From a virus, in the IMG/VR virus record IMGVR_UViG_3300025543_000143, positions 1 to 28,748 of that record: a stretch of 28,748 bases of DNA; one strand, 5' to 3'. The position numbers and the translations under genes are program-made. This document shows, in pieces, positions 21,413-28,748 of this stretch (position 1 is its first letter; the number at the start of each line of letters is the position of its first letter). Below the pieces are notes generated by a model. The model was given only the letters and a program-made list of their open reading frames with translations. It searched no databases and was not told the DNA's origin.

Positions 21413-23176
21413 ATGTTTAATCCACAACAGAAGCATACTATCTTAGCTAAGCTAGGCTACAATGGTCCAGCTGACGATAAGGTTATGGAGCAGTTCGTGG
21501 CTTCTAATCCTGCAGCTGCTGCTAAGATCGGTAAGTTTGAGAATGCAGCTAAGAAGATCATGACACCTCCTGCTCCCCTTAGAGCTATGGCTGTCGGTGG
21601 CGATGTTCCAGATGCAGACGCACCAGGCCCAATGGTGAACTACATGCAAGATACACCCACTCCTGTTGTAGCTACTGGTGTCTCAGGTAATACAGGGCCA
21701 GCTGGTAGTTACCAGTTGACAGCAGAACAGCAAGAAGCTCTCGATGCTCAAGGCACTATCACTGTCGATGACACTACCGGTGATGTCCTCCCGGCTAGTA
21801 CAGCTGACGAAGTAGCAAGTACTACTGAGGATGCTGAGGCTACGACTACTGAGCCAGAGTTGGTCAGTACGTCACCTAGTGGCGTTCTCAAGACAATGAA
21901 AGCCGCAGACGGCAGTACGTACTACCTTGTTAACGGTGTTCGGTTTGATGACTTCGATAGTGCTAATGCACACTACATGTCAACAACCACTCTCCTTCAG
22001 AGGAGAACAGATGACTTTAAACAGGGCATGGAGCTGATCGATGAGTCTGTAGCAGATATAACACCAACTACAGCAGAACCTATTTCCACCGGCCAGGTTG
22101 CCCAGATTCAAGCGGGTACTGGTCAGATAACTGAGCCTGTAGGTCAGGCTACTGCTACTGAGGCTACTGCAACTACCGTTGACGAGAACGCTGACCTAGA
22201 CGCAATCACGTATGACCCCACTAAGGTCTCTAGTGATGTCGCAGCTAAGTTGGATGAGCTAATAGCACAGACAGCAGACCCTTCCGAAAGAGCTACTATC
22301 AGGGGTCAGATGAGTCTACTTATGGAGGAGTTCGACGAAGGTACTCCACCTTGGGCTTCAGGTGCTATGCGTTCAGCTATGTCGTCCATGTTAGCAAGGG
22401 GCCTAGGGGCCTCCTCTATGGCTGGTCAGGCTATCGTACAGGCAGCCATGGAGTCAGCACTACCTATCGCTGCAGGTGATGCTAAGACTGCTGCTGCATT
22501 CGAGATGCAAAACCTCAGCAACAGACAGCAGACTGCAATCTTCAAAACACAGCAACACATCGCGGCTATCTTGTCGGACCAAGCTGCTGAGAATGCTGCT
22601 AAGACCTTCAACGCTCAGTCTCAGAACCAGGTAAACATGTTTGTTGAAAACCTGCAGGCTGACGCAGCTAAGTTCAACGCCACTCAGATTAACGCTATCG
22701 CACAGTTTAATGCTGGTGAGAAGAACGCCATCGGTAAGTTTAACACTGAGATAAAAGAACAACGTAAGCAGTACGAAGCTAAGAACGATGTGCTTATCCA
22801 ACAGGCTAACGTACAGTTTCGTAATGATATGTTCCAGAGTAAGATGAAGATTGACGCTGAGCGTAGCATAGCTATGGCTGGTATCAGGTCTAATGAGGCT
22901 TTACAGACAGCAGCCTTGAAGGCTCAGGTTAAGATGCAGAACGCAGCTATGGTACAGGCCGCCTCTGAGGCACAACTAGCACGTGAACAGCAGTCTGAAC
23001 AGTCAGCTCTTGAGAGGGTCTTCCAATCTGAGCAAGCTACTGCTGATCGTGCTCTAACAATATTGACTACCACAATGTCAGCTGAGACACAGAAGGAGCT
23101 TGCAGCTATGGCAGCATCTGAGAGTGAGAAGTCAGGCATAGGTGAGTTAATCGGAATAGCAGTTGGATTATCATAA
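21413..23176 (+). CDS. Internal virion/ejection protein with 11-residue Phe repeats
   Basis: A 587-residue protein. Residues 1-50 form a small helical domain. About 75-260 is Thr/Ala/Glu-rich linker, with a short domain near 155-190 (GSTYYLVNGVRFDDFDSANA). About 270-360 (KLDELIAQTADPSERATIRG, PPWASGAMRSAMSSMLARGL, AGQAIVQAAMESALPIA) is a segment I recall from many marine phage virion proteins. Residues 377-454 then show a large residue every 11 positions (F377, F399, F410, F421, F432, F443, Y454), as in a right-handed hendecad coiled coil. A helical Ala/Gln-rich end follows. It is the first gene after a strong promoter and precedes a lytic transglycosylase, so an ejected channel protein is likely. 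Confidence 0.7.
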   Translation: MFNPQQKHTILAKLGYNGPADDKVMEQFVASNPAAAAKIGKFENAAKKIMTPPAPLRAMAVGGDVPDADAPGPMVNYMQDTPTPVVATGVSGNTGPAGSYQLTAEQQEALDAQGTITVDDTTGDVLPASTADEVASTTEDAEATTTEPELVSTSPSGVLKTMKAADGSTYYLVNGVRFDDFDSANAHYMSTTTLLQRRTDDFKQGMELIDESVADITPTTAEPISTGQVAQIQAGTGQITEPVGQATATEATATTVDENADLDAITYDPTKVSSDVAAKLDELIAQTADPSERATIRGQMSLLMEEFDEGTPPWASGAMRSAMSSMLARGLGASSMAGQAIVQAAMESALPIAAGDAKTAAAFEMQNLSNRQQTAIFKTQQHIAAILSDQAAENAAKTFNAQSQNQVNMFVENLQADAAKFNATQINAIAQFNAGEKNAIGKFNTEIKEQRKQYEAKNDVLIQQANVQFRNDMFQSKMKIDAERSIAMAGIRSNEALQTAALKAQVKMQNAAMVQAASEAQLAREQQSEQSALERVFQSEQATADRALTILTTTMSAETQKELAAMAASESEKSGIGELIGIAVGLS

Positions 23177-23187
23177 GGGGTTAAGAA

Positions 23188-23934
23188 ATGAATTACTCAA
23201 AAGGACTAAACATATTACGTAAGTCAGCAGATGGTTTCGACTACAATAAGTACGTTGCAGATAAAGAAGCTGGTAAGTTTACTCGTAAGACTAAGACAAC
23301 AGAAGAGATCGCAAGAGAAGGACTCATGCGCCGTAAGTCTGCTGCCCTAGACACCCCTGACATGGGTCAAGTTGAAGAGGAGTCAGATCTTGGTCCACTG
23401 TCTGAACGCTTCCTAGAGATACGTAATCGCCGTAGTAAGAGTAAAGGTATGCTTTCTGAGGTAGTCGATACCCTTAAGGGTTCTAAGGAGCAAAGCCCTA
23501 GTAATAGTGACGGCCTCATGAGCCCCAAAGGTTCCGGTAGCTTCAAGGATAAACTGATTGAGTCTGAGTCGTCAGGTCGTACTGACGCTGAGTATAAAAC
23601 TAAGGACGGTAACCGGTATGTAGGTAGTGGTCAGTTTGGTGAAGACCGTTTAACTGACTTTAAGAAGCAAACAGGTACTGAGTTTACACAAGACGACTTC
23701 AAGAAGGATCCAGTTCTTCAAGAAGAAGTTATGAATTGGCACTTAAAAGACCTTGACAAACAGATCAGTAAGACATCTGGTTCTGATAAGTTCGATAGGG
23801 ACGGATTAAGGGCTGTAGCTCACCTAGGTGGAGTAGGCGGTATGCGTAGGTTTGTAGCCTCCGGGGGTAAACACAATCCCGCAGACGAGCTAGGTACATC
23901 CTTACGTGACTATTATCAGAAGTTTAAAGGATAA
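23188..23934 (+). CDS. Virion lytic transglycosylase-like protein
   Basis: A 248-residue protein. The first 110 residues are basic and probably disordered. From about 118 a goose-lysozyme/SLT-like domain begins: SFKDKLIESESSGRTDAEYK gives the probable catalytic Glu (E127 in ESSG; E125 is the alternative), NRYVGSGQFGEDRL stands where GL.Q occurs in SLT enzymes, and GLRAVAHLGGVGGMRRFVAS fits the C-terminal substrate-binding helix. It should cut peptidoglycan glycan strands locally during DNA ejection, not in final lysis, because it is located among internal virion genes and lacks an export signal. The start at 23188 has an AAGGGG ribosome site. Confidence 0.75.
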   Translation: MNYSKGLNILRKSADGFDYNKYVADKEAGKFTRKTKTTEEIAREGLMRRKSAALDTPDMGQVEEESDLGPLSERFLEIRNRRSKSKGMLSEVVDTLKGSKEQSPSNSDGLMSPKGSGSFKDKLIESESSGRTDAEYKTKDGNRYVGSGQFGEDRLTDFKKQTGTEFTQDDFKKDPVLQEEVMNWHLKDLDKQISKTSGSDKFDRDGLRAVAHLGGVGGMRRFVASGGKHNPADELGTSLRDYYQKFKG

Positions 23935-23939
23935 ATGAA

Positions 23940-24509
23940 ATGTCAGCAATGAATGATATTCTACTAAACGCCCCCATCCCTGGGGCAGAGATGACTGTTG
24001 AGTTTGGGTCACGCCCCTGGCATCGTCCACCTGAGATCGATGATCCGGTAGAAGCCTTGGACTATCACCTTGACCGGTTAGATGAGCCTAAAGTAGGTAA
24101 GGCTGTCATGGATGCTGTGGAACTAGGTATCCCTATTCGTGACCTTACCCTGGGTATTCTTCGTAACGCCGTCTCTACAGCCAAGCATGACATGGACACC
24201 ATGTTTATAATAGCTCCTATCTTACATGAAGCTATTGAGGTTATGGCTGAGGAAGCTGATATAGACTTCAAGACTGGGTTCGAGGAGACTGAAGAGGATC
24301 GTGACCAGGAGTACCGGCTTAACTCTCTAAAAGCTAAGAAGTTGTTGGAGAAGCACAAGGAGACCGGTGATCTCGAAGGAATGGCCCTTGAGAGCCCCTC
24401 AGAGCCCCGTACAATGCCCTCTATGTCTGTAGATGATGTAGAGCCTATGATTGAAGAAGATAAGCCTGTAGAGGCCCCTAAGGGCTTGATGGCACGGAAG
24501 GATATGTAA
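23940..24509 (+). CDS. Putative virion protein of unknown function
   Basis: A 189-residue protein beginning MSAMNDILLNAPIPGAEMTV. The pattern PIPG..MT.E.G.RPW.RPP...DP.EALDYHLD.L at the start, and a helical middle (MDAVELGIPIRDLTLGILRN, MFIIAPILHEAIEVMAEEAD), match proteins I recall from marine phages, annotated only as virion structural. The C-terminal 60 residues are acidic and Pro-rich and end in KGLMARKDM. This ending is similar in style to peptide tails used for docking. It lies between the transglycosylase and a long helical ejection protein, separated by 5 and 1 nt. No enzyme motif is seen. Confidence 0.65.
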   Translation: MSAMNDILLNAPIPGAEMTVEFGSRPWHRPPEIDDPVEALDYHLDRLDEPKVGKAVMDAVELGIPIRDLTLGILRNAVSTAKHDMDTMFIIAPILHEAIEVMAEEADIDFKTGFEETEEDRDQEYRLNSLKAKKLLEKHKETGDLEGMALESPSEPRTMPSMSVDDVEPMIEEDKPVEAPKGLMARKDM

Positions 24510-24510
24510 G

Positions 24511-26913
24511 ATGGGATTCTTTAAAGGATTGGCAGACGGATTTAAGACTGGTCGTCAGATGAAGGCTGACGAGGAGGAGAAGGATCGTCTAGCTGAATAC
24601 CGTAAGGCTGAGACAGACTATCGTACCGCTCGTGATGAGACAGCTGATAGCCGTTACATTTCGGAGCTTGAAGACGCTCGTAGGATTAGAGCGGAGGATC
24701 AAGCGTACCAAGCCGCCCGTAATGTCATAACTGATAAGCAGCATGAAGAACAGGCTGCGTGGACAAGGCAATACCAAGGTGGTCAGCTTGCTCTGCAAGA
24801 GGAGACTCTAAATGTGACATCTTCACAGTGGGATAGGACTTTTGAACATCGTAAAGAACGTGACAGTGTTGGTGACGATCAGTGGGAGGCGCAGCAAGAG
24901 GATATTAGAGAAGCTGCTGTGGAGTCAAAACGTCGCTTCGAGAAGCAGTTCAACTTCACGTCTACAGAAGCTGAAAAGGCTGCTGAACGTTGGAAGACTA
25001 AGTTCGGGTTCGAAGAGGGACGTGCTCTTAAGGCTGACGAATGGCAAGAGGCTATGCAGGAGTACCAAGTGACTCGTAACGCTGTGAATGATGAACAGTG
25101 GAGTAAGCAGTTTACGTACAACCAAGAGCAAGCCTCTATCGCTCATGACCAATTCCGCCAACGTATGAATTTTGATAAGGGCAGGGCCCTGACCCAAGAA
25201 GAACAGTGGCAGGCAGAGAAGGCTTGGCGTGAGGAACGTGCAGCTGTAACTGATCAGCAGGTTGCAGATCAGCTAAAGGTCACGAATACTACAGCACTAC
25301 TCGAGCTCATGCCGACGAATCTTGCAAGTGCCCTAGGTGGCTCAGGCGGGGATACCAATAAGGGTTCTGTCCCTAGTGTAGGCGCTATAGAAGCCGGTGC
25401 TACTGAATTCACAGTTGCGTATGAAGGATTGAGTGATGAGGTTAAGAGCTCCCCGTTCTTCAAGGCTGCTTCATCTGACGTAGCTGCTCAAGCTACCCTT
25501 ATGGCATTCGTTAAAGCACAAGCTAAGCAAAATAACACCATTACATTGGATCAGTTACCTAAGTATTTCAAATACCTTGGTGCCGTAGAAGGTAAAGGTG
25601 AGGCAGCGGTTACAGAGTTCATGAATAGCGTATTAAGTGGTGACGTTGACGTAAGTAATACTGACACCTTCATCAAAGGTCTTAAGGCTCTGAAGGGTTA
25701 CAAGCCGACACAGCAACTGTTTATGCAGACTGGTGCACCACAGGACATCACTGATGCCACTCAGCAAGTCAAAGTCTGGGAGACTGCAGTTGAGGTTGAC
25801 GCTTACCGCGCCGTGCAAGGTCTCAAAGGGGATCAGAAGAGCGAGGTACAAAGTGCTCTGGCTATGCTTGAGCGTAAAGAGAACCGTACTAAAGGTCTAG
25901 ACATCTTGGCTAGGTACGGCTTCGGGGCTAACGCTGTCAAAGAGTATAACATGGGAGATAACCCTGTCGTCAGTAGTTACTATAATAATAGTGAACCTAC
26001 TGCTACATCGCCTACTACTGTAGCACCTACTACTGTAGCACCTACTGTTAACACTGATGTAGCACCTACTGTTAACACTGATGTAGCACCTACTGTTAAC
26101 ACTGATGTAGCACCTACTGTTAACACTGATGTAGCAGCTGGTGATGTTACTATGTTTAATAGTTGGGCTGAGGTTGAGGCTGCTCGTAATGAAGGCTACT
26201 CTGGTCTAGCAAGTGTAGGTGGTGTGTCATACATGATTGAACCACCTACTGAAGCTGCTGAGACCGCACCTACTGTTGAGCAGAATGTAGATACTTCAAC
26301 ACCTCCTTCTGAGGAAGCTTTCCTTGGTACAGGTTTTCAACTTGAGGAAGAGAATAACGACACTGCTATCGACGCTATGTTTGCTGAAACTGTTGAGGGG
26401 CCCTTGGTGGTTCCTGCTGATGCTGAACAGTGGCCTAATAACAGACCGACTATCAACGAGTTCCCGGACGTTGACATGGCTAAAGAAGTTAAGAGTCTTG
26501 AGGCTAGCACTACCGTCGAGGATGCTATGGCTGTGTTGATGGGTATGAATATCGAGATGCCTACTAACCGTGAAGAACTTGGTTTCTTCAAGGAAGACCT
26601 TAAGTCTGTAATCTATGAAAGCGGTGCTAATGTGTCTGATGAGATACTTAAGGGTATCATAGCCGTAGCTGCTGAGAACTCCACTAAGGGTGAGACAATG
26701 CAGGATCAGACCAGCCCACCACCTGCTGAAGCAAAGCCTGAGCCTATCGTTAAGAGACGTAAGCCTAAGGTTAAGGAGATGACATCAAGCGATAAGGCAC
26801 GTCTTAAGCGAGCACGGGAAGCTGGCGAACTAGGAGGCGAAGACTCATCCTTGCTGGATATGCTGGTTGAAAAGTACGGCGAAGATGTAGTACAGAAAGA
26901 GATGGGGCTCTGA
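24511..26913 (+). CDS. Ejection protein with 18-residue aromatic repeats and VAPTVNTD repeats
   Basis: An 800-residue protein. Residues about 30-250 are a long charged helix with a large aromatic residue every 18 positions (W107, W125, F143, W161, W178, W197, F215, W233; earlier Y49, Y66, W84). Eighteen residues equal five alpha-helical turns, so the aromatics form one stripe. A helical domain (about 290-490) follows, then a linker with four exact VAPTVNTD repeats (about 509-540) and an acidic Thr/Pro/Glu-rich region. A compact segment (about 655-720) and a basic end (RRKPKVKEMTSSDKARLKRA) close the protein. Position and composition suggest an internal protein ejected with DNA. No catalytic motif is visible. 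Confidence 0.65.
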   Translation: MGFFKGLADGFKTGRQMKADEEEKDRLAEYRKAETDYRTARDETADSRYISELEDARRIRAEDQAYQAARNVITDKQHEEQAAWTRQYQGGQLALQEETLNVTSSQWDRTFEHRKERDSVGDDQWEAQQEDIREAAVESKRRFEKQFNFTSTEAEKAAERWKTKFGFEEGRALKADEWQEAMQEYQVTRNAVNDEQWSKQFTYNQEQASIAHDQFRQRMNFDKGRALTQEEQWQAEKAWREERAAVTDQQVADQLKVTNTTALLELMPTNLASALGGSGGDTNKGSVPSVGAIEAGATEFTVAYEGLSDEVKSSPFFKAASSDVAAQATLMAFVKAQAKQNNTITLDQLPKYFKYLGAVEGKGEAAVTEFMNSVLSGDVDVSNTDTFIKGLKALKGYKPTQQLFMQTGAPQDITDATQQVKVWETAVEVDAYRAVQGLKGDQKSEVQSALAMLERKENRTKGLDILARYGFGANAVKEYNMGDNPVVSSYYNNSEPTATSPTTVAPTTVAPTVNTDVAPTVNTDVAPTVNTDVAPTVNTDVAAGDVTMFNSWAEVEAARNEGYSGLASVGGVSYMIEPPTEAAETAPTVEQNVDTSTPPSEEAFLGTGFQLEEENNDTAIDAMFAETVEGPLVVPADAEQWPNNRPTINEFPDVDMAKEVKSLEASTTVEDAMAVLMGMNIEMPTNREELGFFKEDLKSVIYESGANVSDEILKGIIAVAAENSTKGETMQDQTSPPPAEAKPEPIVKRRKPKVKEMTSSDKARLKRAREAGELGGEDSSLLDMLVEKYGEDVVQKEMGL
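26011..26130 (+). repeat. In-frame tandem repeats, 2 x 15 bp then 4 x 24 bp
   Basis: Two 15-bp copies (26011-26025, 26026-26040) precede four identical 24-bp copies at 26035-26058, 26059-26082, 26083-26106 and 26107-26130, the first 6 bases being shared. The unit encodes VAPTVNTD. The exact identity of all four copies at the DNA level implies recent expansion by slippage or recombination. All copies are in frame, so the number of units can vary without breaking the gene. Confidence 0.9.
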
Positions 26914-26914
26914 T

Positions 26915-28748
26915 ATGGAAGGTGTACCTGATTGGGCAAAGCCCGTCGAGTTGCTTGAAGACGATCAAGAACGTATCAAGCGTATAGCTACTCCGACTAA
27001 CCAACCTGCTATGGAAGGTGTACCTGATTGGGCACGACCTGTACAACAGGGGACAGACATGTCCTCAGGCGTCCCTGCGTGGGCTAAACTTGTAACTGCT
27101 GCTCCTGGTATGGAAACAGCAGTTACCCCCACTGAGGGTGGCCTTGTGGGGCTCCCAGAGGGTATTGAGGCTTATACTTACTCAGAGGACGACTTGTCTG
27201 CTCGTCCTGAGTTGTATAACCCTATTTATACGTTTGTAGAAGACCGTTACGGTATGCAAGCGGTTAAGAATAAGTCAAGAGAAGACATCGTCAATACATT
27301 CCTTAACAACAGACGTGGTAACGCGGCTGGTAACTCCATACGCGCTATCTCTGAGGTGGACTACCTTATGGATGTTAAGGATGACCCAGAGCGTCTGCTT
27401 AAGGCTGGTAAAGCCTATGCTATCTTTGAGGGTATGGAAGGCTTGACTGGTGAAGGTGTTACTTGGGGAGAGTTTGGCGAAGGTATAAAGGACTATACAT
27501 CTTCTATTATATTTGACCCGATCAACTTCGCGACTATGGGTATTGGTAAGGTGTTTGGTGGTACTGCTATCCGTGCTGGTACTAAGGCTGTTGAAAAGAT
27601 AGCACAACGTGAGATATCCAAACAGCTTATAGCTGGGGCTTCACGGGAGGCGGCACTTAAAGCTGGTACAGAGGTTCTCCGTAAGGCTGCAGCCAATGCT
27701 GCTGTTCAAGGTACCGCTGAGGTAGCTGAGTTCGCTACTAAGATGGCGGCTGACAAAGGTGTGAAGAGACTACTGACTAAAGCTGGTCTCAAGGAGGTTG
27801 CTGCCGCTACTATTGTAGATGCCGCTATTAACTCTGGTACTGAGTTCCTTTACCAACGTAGCCTTGTTGACACCAACGTACAAGGTGAGATTAGTAAGAG
27901 TGCCATAGGTGTCGCTGCTCTCTCAGCTATGGCTATGGGTGGTATTCAAGCTGGCCTCGTAGTTAAACGTGGTATGTCCGATACAGCTCTTGTCTCTGAG
28001 ACAGTCCAAAAGGCAGACCCTAAGCAGGTAGCTAAAGATCTGCAAGAGTCCATTAAAGAGTGGGCAGCTGCCCTCCATGAGGTAGGTGGTGACACTGACT
28101 GGATGACTAAGGTTAAGAACGGTGAAGAGATCACAGACGGTGATACCGACTTCTTCATCGACTTATTACTTGGACGTACAGCTGAGACAAAGGTTACACC
28201 TGCTGGAAAGTTGGAAGTTCCCACTTACGACCCGGACGTAAGGTTGAGCTTTACAGAGGGCTTTGAAGGCGGTAAGGTCGTACCAAAGGTCGCCTCACCT
28301 ACAGGAGACCTCGTTGATCCTGAGTACATGTATAGAACTATGTCTCGATCTGAGTATGATTCTGTACTGTCTAGTGGTAAACTTGAGAACAAGAGTGGAC
28401 GTATACATGCAGCTGCATCCCCTTTGGAGGAATACGCCAGCAAAGCAGACGATACTGTCACTGTTCGGATTAAGTTCGACGTAAAGGATGAGTGGCGGTC
28501 TAAAACTATGTCAACAGGTGATACTGTAGCTATCACAGACAAAAGTATACCTGCAGATAGGATAGAGTTAGTTACACCTGCTGGTAAAGCTGATACACCA
28601 GCTGGTAAAGCTGATACACCAGCTGGGGAGTTGGAAGTTCCAGCCCTCAAAGGCCTAGCACAGCTTCTGCAAGAAGGTGGTTACTTCTTTACCAAGCGTA
28701 GCGAAGACGACAAGATGTCTAACTGGCTTGCTGACTTCATGAAGGAAG
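26915..28748 (+). CDS. Giant internal virion protein, 5' part (runs off the window)
   Basis: At least 611 codons are open to the window edge with no stop. It starts 1 nt after the previous stop with GAGATGGGG upstream. Residues 2-60 carry three copies of a GVPDWAKP-like motif (GVPDWAKP, GVPDWARP, GVPAWAKL). A domain follows at about 80-150 (DLSARPELYNPIYTFVEDRY, FLNNRRGNAAGNSIRAISEV), then Ala/Lys-rich helices with hydrophobic stretches near 330-350 (AALSAMAMGGIQAGL). At 470-553, YMYRTMSRSEYDSVLSSGKL to SIPADRIELV resembles an ADP-ribosyltransferase-like fold, bounded by TPAG.LEVP repeats. Giant multidomain proteins at this position in podoviruses are injected with DNA. The identity of the remaining part cannot be judged. 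Confidence 0.7.
   Translation, partial: MEGVPDWAKPVELLEDDQERIKRIATPTNQPAMEGVPDWARPVQQGTDMSSGVPAWAKLVTAAPGMETAVTPTEGGLVGLPEGIEAYTYSEDDLSARPELYNPIYTFVEDRYGMQAVKNKSREDIVNTFLNNRRGNAAGNSIRAISEVDYLMDVKDDPERLLKAGKAYAIFEGMEGLTGEGVTWGEFGEGIKDYTSSIIFDPINFATMGIGKVFGGTAIRAGTKAVEKIAQREISKQLIAGASREAALKAGTEVLRKAAANAAVQGTAEVAEFATKMAADKGVKRLLTKAGLKEVAAATIVDAAINSGTEFLYQRSLVDTNVQGEISKSAIGVAALSAMAMGGIQAGLVVKRGMSDTALVSETVQKADPKQVAKDLQESIKEWAAALHEVGGDTDWMTKVKNGEEITDGDTDFFIDLLLGRTAETKVTPAGKLEVPTYDPDVRLSFTEGFEGGKVVPKVASPTGDLVDPEYMYRTMSRSEYDSVLSSGKLENKSGRIHAAASPLEEYASKADDTVTVRIKFDVKDEWRSKTMSTGDTVAITDKSIPADRIELVTPAGKADTPAGKADTPAGELEVPALKGLAQLLQEGGYFFTKRSEDDKMSNWLADFMKE
28196..28642 (+). repeat. Direct repeats flanking a module, with TPAGKAD tandem units
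   Basis: A 27-bp sequence at 28196-28222 (encoding TPAGKLEVP) recurs at 28616-28642 (TPAGELEVP) with 23 of 27 bases identical. Before the second copy stand two 21-bp units encoding TPAGKAD (28574-28594 and 28595-28615), which differ by one base. The repeats bracket the YRTMSRSEY segment, as would be expected of a mobile or exchangeable domain flanked by linker repeats. Confidence 0.75.

Noticed and set aside
26011-26130. CRISPR array
   Set aside because: The repeats are contiguous, 24 bp and in frame inside a gene, without spacers.
28225-28650. 141-codon antisense frame with SPAGVSALPAGV repeats
   Set aside because: It is the mirror of the TPAGK repeats in the giant sense gene, so its repeats are by-products of the sense sequence.

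Overview
The window looks like the late half of a double-stranded DNA phage with a short tail (podovirus type), probably from a marine or other aquatic proteobacterial host. Every credible gene lies on the + strand, most are packed with 1-4 nt overlaps, and they form a lysis, packaging, capsid, connector, fibre and ejection-protein block. I see a portal, terminase, scaffold, coat protein, a tail adaptor and a nozzle-like protein. I see no tail tube, sheath or tape-measure gene. The marine inference rests on remembered resemblance of several protein families to aquatic phage proteins, not on a search. There is no integrase, repressor, tRNA or CRISPR array here, so nothing indicates lysogeny. 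The genome continues past the right edge, inside a very large gene.

Layout. 1-800 is a non-coding control region with three sigma70-type promoters. Two of them (P1, P2) sit in a 117-bp tandemly duplicated promoter-leader cassette followed by a run of short palindromes. 801-2672 is the lysis group: an unknown gene, M15 endolysin, XhlA-like membrane protein, anchored exported protein, 3-TM holin and a tiny Cys-rich ORF. 2674-4969 holds small, mostly lysine-rich proteins and a terminase small subunit. 5003-9026 holds a DNA-binding-like protein, TerL and the portal. 9026-11393 holds a collagen-like protein, a small coiled coil and a large virion protein with a histone-like tail. 11469-14251 holds scaffold, major capsid protein and a probable decoration protein, separated by structured gaps and with a dedicated promoter before the capsid gene. 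14311-16572 holds adaptor and nozzle. 16588-21261 holds a long fibre and three related fibre-module genes. A consensus promoter at 21286 then starts an ejection-protein operon (21413 to the edge) with a lytic transglycosylase.

Expression. Six promoters with TTGACA/TTGACT and TATAAT/TATAAC/TATAAG boxes at 16-17 bp spacing suggest that host RNA polymerase reads these genes. The capsid and decoration genes stand out by strongly selected codons and by stable hairpins, two with UNCG tetraloops, in their flanking gaps.

Most unusual points: (1) the tandem promoter-leader cassette with TACTT-W-AAGTA palindromes; (2) a fibre gene in which two five-unit propeller-like arrays are inserted into a small module that is present uninterrupted in the next two genes; (3) an exact 11-residue Phe ladder and an 18-residue aromatic ladder in two ejection proteins; (4) a possible ADP-ribosyltransferase-like segment bounded by direct repeats in the giant terminal protein; (5) an island of tiny basic proteins beside the packaging genes.
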